From: an uncultured Dysosmobacter sp.
GTDB lineage: Bacteria > Bacillota > Clostridia > Oscillospirales > Oscillospiraceae
Reading direction: 5' to 3'
Length of the DNA: 64,000 bases
Assembly: GCA_934504065.1 (NCBI GenBank)
Contig: CAKSVQ010000002.1
Coordinates: forward strand, 25,199-89,198
Within the stretch, counting starts at the first letter, position 1; the number at the start of each line of letters is the position of its first letter. The notes under the pieces are model-generated. The model was not told the DNA's origin and did not search any database. It saw only the letters and a list, made by a program, of their open reading frames with translations. A program made the translations under genes and the position numbers. This document shows, piece after piece, positions 59,605-64,000 of the stretch.

Positions 59605-60045
59605 GTGGCGGTATTTGACAAGGAACTGAACCATCTGGACCCGCAGAACGTGGCGGCGAGCCTTTCCGCGCTGGAAAACTACATTGCGTATATGCGGGAA
59701 CGGCTGGAATTTAACAACAGCAATCTCACCCGCAGCCTATCCTCGGCAGGAACCAGCACGGCGGAGATGGTGCTGATCGTGGCGGCGCTGCAAAACAACC
59801 TTCAGGCGCTGCAAAGCACCGTGACCGCCATGCAGGGGCAGATCACCGCACTGGAAACCACCACCAGCGGGCTAAAAACCCGGCTGGACACGGTGAACGA
59901 AAGTATGCAGACCCTGGGCGAGAATGTAAGTACATTGACCGGGGATGTTTCCACCTTAAAGCAAAGCGTCGGCACGCTGCAAAGCGGCATGACGGCACTG
60001 GAAACACGGGTCAAGGCACTGGAAGATAAAGGAGGGACCACCTGA
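59605..60045 (+). CDS. Phage coiled-coil protein
   Basis: 146 residues starting at GTG 59605 with GGAGG upstream. The middle and C-terminal two thirds are heptad-rich (LQALQSTVTAMQGQITALET, TLTGDVSTLKQSVGTLQSGM), a long coiled coil as in tail-fibre or chaperone-like virion proteins. It overlaps the next gene start (TGATGG). No enzymatic motif. Function unknown. Confidence 0.7.
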   Translation: MAVFDKELNHLDPQNVAASLSALENYIAYMRERLEFNNSNLTRSLSSAGTSTAEMVLIVAALQNNLQALQSTVTAMQGQITALETTTSGLKTRLDTVNESMQTLGENVSTLTGDVSTLKQSVGTLQSGMTALETRVKALEDKGGTT

Positions 60046-61634
60046 TGGCATCGAGCCGCAGAGGCGGAAGCAAATCCGCCGTTAATAAATCCGGCAGCGC
60101 ATACAAAAACAGGGGCAGCAGCACGAGCTACACGCCCCATCAGGACCTGAATGCCGGAAACGGCACATACAACAACTCCGGCGCGTGGACGGACAATGAG
60201 ATGCTTTCCACCGCGGACCGGGACAGGATCACGGGAATCCGCGACCAACTGAAAGCAGGCTCCATTTCCGGTGACGAGGCCAACAATCAGGCCAACGCCA
60301 TTCGGGCCGGGTATGGATATTCCATCGACAAAAACGGCTATGTGACCGATAACGGGGCGCTGGCCGCCGTGAATAACCGCCGGGAAAAAGCAGGCATGAC
60401 GAAAATCCCGGAGGGCGGCAGCGGAGCCTATTACCGCTATCTGATGGGAACGGACACCTCCAAGGCCGCGCAGGACGCAGGGCTTGTGCAGTCCTACGAG
60501 GATTTTGCAAAGGAAAACGGGTATACCATTCCCACCGGGGGCGGGACAGGAAGCGGAGGAAGTGCCGCCGACTATTCGGAAATTCTGAAAAATCTGACGG
60601 GACAGGGCAGCGGTGGGCAGCCGGTCCAGAGCTACGGCAGCGGCGCACCGACTTTTGATTACAGTTACAGCGACAAAATGCAGGACCTGATCGACCAGAT
60701 TCTAAATAGCAGCCTGACAGACTGGAAGGAGGGCGACCAGTACGCAGCGCTGCGGGACCAGTACGCCGCCAACGGCCAGATGAGCATGAACGACCTGCTG
60801 GGGCAGGTATCTTCCCGCACGGGCGGGCTTGCTTCTTCCTACGCGGCCAGCGTTGCCAATCAGGAATACAACGACTGGATGAGCAAGCTGGAACAGGCGG
60901 CACAGGATATGTACCAGCAGGAGCGCAGCGACCGGATCAACGACCTTGGCGTATTGAGCGACGCATACAACCGGGAATACGGCGCGTATCAGGACGCGCT
61001 TTCCCAGTGGAACACGGACCGGGCCTTTGATTACCAGCGGGAGCAGGATGCGCTTTCGGACGCATGGAGGCAGAAGGAATGGGATTACAGCCTCTCGCAG
61101 GATGATTGGAGCAAGGCTTTGCAGCAGGCGGACACACTGGCGCAGTACGGCGATTTTTCCGGGTATAAGGCGCTGGGGTATACGGACGCACAGATCAGCC
61201 AAATGCAGAAGGTCTGGCAGATTCAGCAGGCGCTTGCGCAGCAGAAGGCCAAGAGCAGCAGCGGAAGCAGCAAATCTTCTGGCAGCAGCGGAGGCACACC
61301 GGACGCAAACGGCTTGTTCCTTGCAGCGTATAAAAGTGGCAATCCCAACAGCTTTATCGCCAATAACTACAAAAAATACGGATTCGATAAGAGCACAGGT
61401 CTGACATCGGATTACAAAGATTGGGCGGAGACATATGACGATGACGCAAATCAAACGGTGTCTGAGGATTTTGACAGGCTGTACAACGGCCTAAATATTT
61501 CCCTTTCCGAGGAAAGTTCGAAAAACGCAGAGAAAAACCTGAATGATTTTGTTGAACGGTACTGGGATTATCTTTCCGATAACCAAAAAAATAAAGTGAA
61601 GAAGCTTGCATCCAACTACGGATTCGGGGTATAG
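60045..61634 (+). CDS. Large phage virion-associated protein, function unknown
   Basis: 529 residues, Ser/Gly/Gln/Tyr-rich and lacking a signal peptide. A central helical region carries repeated aromatic motifs (YQDALSQWNTDRAFDYQREQ, WRQKEWDYSLSQDDW) of the kind seen in internal or ejection proteins of Clostridia phages. A low-complexity Ser/Gly linker (about 402-425) precedes a folded C-terminus (FIANNYKKYGFDKST). Gene order with the coiled-coil protein upstream and a giant polyprotein downstream supports a prophage structural module. Confidence 0.65.
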   Translation: MASSRRGGSKSAVNKSGSAYKNRGSSTSYTPHQDLNAGNGTYNNSGAWTDNEMLSTADRDRITGIRDQLKAGSISGDEANNQANAIRAGYGYSIDKNGYVTDNGALAAVNNRREKAGMTKIPEGGSGAYYRYLMGTDTSKAAQDAGLVQSYEDFAKENGYTIPTGGGTGSGGSAADYSEILKNLTGQGSGGQPVQSYGSGAPTFDYSYSDKMQDLIDQILNSSLTDWKEGDQYAALRDQYAANGQMSMNDLLGQVSSRTGGLASSYAASVANQEYNDWMSKLEQAAQDMYQQERSDRINDLGVLSDAYNREYGAYQDALSQWNTDRAFDYQREQDALSDAWRQKEWDYSLSQDDWSKALQQADTLAQYGDFSGYKALGYTDAQISQMQKVWQIQQALAQQKAKSSSGSSKSSGSSGGTPDANGLFLAAYKSGNPNSFIANNYKKYGFDKSTGLTSDYKDWAETYDDDANQTVSEDFDRLYNGLNISLSEESSKNAEKNLNDFVERYWDYLSDNQKNKVKKLASNYGFGV

Positions 61635-61645
61635 GAGGACGGCAT

Positions 61646-64000
61646 ATGGCAAATAAGCCTGTATTCAGAAAGATTTCAACCGCGGCAGAAGCTCAGAAAA
61701 ACAACAACAGCAACAGTCACAACAGCAGTAAAGAAGAACGCGCAGATGTTGCGCGTTCTTCTGATAAGCCCGTATTTAAAAAAATCAGAACAGCTTGGGG
61801 CGGGGACGTTTCTTCTATCCAAACACCTTCCCAGAAATCCCCCTCTTCCACCCGCCAGCAGTGGGTGGCGACCGGGGGCGGGCGGAAGAGCACTTCCCCG
61901 ACGGCGGGGGTCACTGCAACGCAGCAGAGTACCACGAAACGGGACACTGCGGCGGACAACCGTAAGAAACTGGAACAGCTGCAAAGCCAGCGCAGGCAGG
62001 CGGCAATGGATCTGGACACGGACACCGTGAACCGCCTTGACCGGGAAATGAAAGCCATTCGGGAGAGCACCGGAAAGCAGACGCTTTCTGACCGGGCGGG
62101 GAGCGTTCTTTCTTCTATTATGTCCGGCTCTGTTGGCCAGACCGCGAATGCCGCCGGACTTGCCGTGAATTCCATTCAGGATGCAGATCACAATCGCAGG
62201 CAGATCGCCCGCATCCAAAAGGAACTGGCCGCAGGCGTTCTTTCCGATGGGCGGACGATCACGCCCGCCATGCGAAAGACGATGGCGGAGAGCATTGACC
62301 GACTGAACCGGGAAGCGCAGAAGTGGGACGCGCCGTCCAGCACGGCCAATCGAATCTACCGCGCAGCGGATCAGATGGTGGACGACAGCATCCAATACCA
62401 GCAGCAGGCAAAGCAGGGGCTTGGCAAGGTTGGTTCGACGGTGGTCGACGCCGCCACCGCTATGGGCCAATCTACTTTGACCAATATTTTAGGTGCAGCT
62501 ACAGGGACCGGAATGGCTCCGTTTGTTTTACAGGCATTTGGCGGAGCTTCGCAGGAAGCGCGGCGCGGCGGTGCGTCGATGGATGATCAGCTTTTGTTCG
62601 GCGCGGCATCTGCTGCAAAGGAATATGTGACCGAAAAGATGTTCGGTCTGACACTGCCGCAGAAGATTCTTGGCAAGGCGGGAGTCGGCAGTATTGACGG
62701 CATGCTGGAGCGCGGCATCCGAAACGTGACGGAGAGGCTTGCAAAAAGCCCGGGCGGTCAGCGGGCGCTTGGAGGTCTCGCCACATGGCTTGCTTCCGGC
62801 GCGACGGAAGGACTGGAGGAAATTGTCGGAGACATCATTGAAAACACGATTATTAACCCGAACCTTCGCGGCTGGGACCCTGACAACCGCACCATGCAGG
62901 AAAAATTTGACGATGCTCTATATGACGGGCTGGTAGGAGCAATGTCCGGCATGATGGGTGGCGTGAACAATCTGTTTACATATCAACCGGGTTTGAATAA
63001 CGCGACTGTACAGCAGACAGGACAGCAGACCGACGTGGTTGACCCCAGAGTGCAGCAGATCATGAATACCATGAACGCGCAGGAGCAGCGGACCGCAGGG
63101 GAAGGTACAGCAGTTGACCGCAGTCCTTCCGCGCAGCGGGAGACGGCGCGGCAAGCGGAATCTGCTCGGCCTGCCGTTCCTGCGGAGGTGCAGACGATTT
63201 TGCAGCAGGAAGCCGCCGTGCGGAGAAGCTTTACCGGGGTGCAGGACACGCTGGGAGAGAGCGGGAGAAAAGCGTTTCAGGATGCTTATCGGCAGGGGAC
63301 GGACCGGGGAAACTATACCGGGGAATTTTTGCGGGCATACCACGCAGGCATGACCGGGCAGAAAAACCCCAACGGCACCAGCGATGTATCCTTTGCGGCC
63401 TATACGGCGGGGAAGAACGACGCGGCGGCGTCTTTGGCGTGGGAAAAGCAGGCGGCGCAGTTTGCCGGAACTGCCGGAACGGACAGCGGGCTTGTGTTTG
63501 ATAATTATGTGGAAAACCGAATGGACAGCGCTGTGGCCGACGAAGTAAACGCCGTAGCAAAGGCGCTGGGCGTTCGGGTGCAGATGGTGGATCAGGTTTT
63601 GGGCGGGCAGGGCAATGGCCAGATCAGCGGCAGCGATATTCTGATCGCAAAGAACGCAAACAGCCCTGTCTTACAGGTGGTTGGCCACGAATGGACCCAC
63701 CGGGTGCAGGAGCTTGCCCCGGATACGTATCGATCCTTCCGGGATGCGGTGGGCAGCCTGCCGGATGTGCAGGACGCGGTGCAAATCCTTGTGGAACAGT
63801 ACAACGAGGCGGGCATCGAGACCAGCTATGAGCAGGCGCTTGATGAAGCCACGGCCAACTACGCCGGGGAGATGATCGAAAACAGCAATGTGCTGGACGA
63901 CTTCATTCGGAAGCACAACACCGACCGGACGCTGCTGCAAAAGCTGCGGGACGCCATCCATGAGATCGTGGGCAAGCTGACCGGCAGAGCCAAGCGGCAG
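61646..64000 (+). CDS. Giant phage polyvalent protein with zincin-type metallopeptidase motif, 3'-partial
   Basis: Open for 785 codons from ATG 61646 (AGGAGGA at 61633-61639) to the window edge with no stop. It opens with two short repeats, (K)PVF(R/K)KI. A charged helical stretch, a hydrophobic glycine-rich region (about 265-300, TNILGAATGTGMAPFVLQAF) and further hydrophobic helices follow. Near residue 680 lies VVGHEWTHRVQELAP, an HExxH zinc-protease motif, followed about 60 residues later by DEATANYAGEMIE, a plausible third-ligand Glu. Such multi-domain polyvalent proteins are injected or packaged with phage or mobile DNA. Domain roles are inferred. Confidence 0.72.
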   Translation, partial: MANKPVFRKISTAAEAQKNNNSNSHNSSKEERADVARSSDKPVFKKIRTAWGGDVSSIQTPSQKSPSSTRQQWVATGGGRKSTSPTAGVTATQQSTTKRDTAADNRKKLEQLQSQRRQAAMDLDTDTVNRLDREMKAIRESTGKQTLSDRAGSVLSSIMSGSVGQTANAAGLAVNSIQDADHNRRQIARIQKELAAGVLSDGRTITPAMRKTMAESIDRLNREAQKWDAPSSTANRIYRAADQMVDDSIQYQQQAKQGLGKVGSTVVDAATAMGQSTLTNILGAATGTGMAPFVLQAFGGASQEARRGGASMDDQLLFGAASAAKEYVTEKMFGLTLPQKILGKAGVGSIDGMLERGIRNVTERLAKSPGGQRALGGLATWLASGATEGLEEIVGDIIENTIINPNLRGWDPDNRTMQEKFDDALYDGLVGAMSGMMGGVNNLFTYQPGLNNATVQQTGQQTDVVDPRVQQIMNTMNAQEQRTAGEGTAVDRSPSAQRETARQAESARPAVPAEVQTILQQEAAVRRSFTGVQDTLGESGRKAFQDAYRQGTDRGNYTGEFLRAYHAGMTGQKNPNGTSDVSFAAYTAGKNDAAASLAWEKQAAQFAGTAGTDSGLVFDNYVENRMDSAVADEVNAVAKALGVRVQMVDQVLGGQGNGQISGSDILIAKNANSPVLQVVGHEWTHRVQELAPDTYRSFRDAVGSLPDVQDAVQILVEQYNEAGIETSYEQALDEATANYAGEMIENSNVLDDFIRKHNTDRTLLQKLRDAIHEIVGKLTGRAKRQ

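Overview
The window reads as a chromosomal segment of a GC-rich gut Clostridia, most likely Oscillospiraceae. The evidence is S-layer-homology (SLH) surface proteins, 2-oxoacid:ferredoxin oxidoreductase, sigma-A type promoters, a c-di-GMP-I riboswitch and Tn1549-like conjugative remnants. No rRNA or tRNA gene was seen. The taxonomic call is inference.

Layout. (1) 1-2748, plus strand: end of an iron/polyamine-class ABC importer and a ComEC-type metallo-beta-lactamase-fold enzyme. (2) 2831-11345, minus strand: a carboxylate-metabolism block with UbiD decarboxylase, an internally deleted UbiX, a propionate-CoA-transferase-like enzyme, PorCDAB, an Lrp regulator and a DASS carboxylate symporter. 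(3) 11.8-18.9 kb: an SLH protein fragment, then a promoter plus c-di-GMP-I riboswitch leading into a broken hybrid sensor kinase, a solute-binding lipoprotein and an intact hybrid kinase. (4) 18.6-24.6 kb: a helix-turn-helix fragment, a frameshifted DUF4143 ATPase, a lone type I-C CRISPR repeat, and an operon for a Met/Cys PLP enzyme, DUF2318 and an HMA-SafE-cupredoxin protein, divergent from a TetR regulator. (5) 24.7-42.3 kb: three very large SLH-anchored proteins. One has a caspase-like catalytic pair and one has FMN-binding domains. A second DUF4143 ATPase lies among them. (6) 42.5-51.3 kb: a MATE-MalY-HxlR operon, a third DUF4143 ATPase, small flavoprotein and DUF1003 genes, and a uronate locus (UxaE, TRAP permease, AraC) cut by a deletion. 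(7) 51.5-53.5 kb: a decayed conjugative element with an intact toxin-antitoxin pair and the 3' end of a group II intron. (8) 53.6-59.1 kb: a complete type II-C CRISPR-Cas locus (tracrRNA, cas9, cas1, cas2, 12 repeats). (9) 59.1-64 kb: prophage structural genes, running off the window.

Two themes stand out. First, the segment carries many broken genes next to intact ones: UbiX, SLH fragment, sensor kinase, HTH fragment, ATPase, TRAP permease, AraC, TrbL, two other conjugation genes and a phage gene. This indicates repeated deletion and mobile-element turnover. Second, several regulatory RNAs and DNA sites can be read directly: the c-di-GMP-I riboswitch, a 430-nt leader with three GTTAG-N6-CTAAC dyads, promoter-spanning dyads at the DUF4143 genes, and a promoter built into every CRISPR repeat.

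All product names come from sequence recognition without database searches. Membership in a family is usually firmer than the stated substrate.
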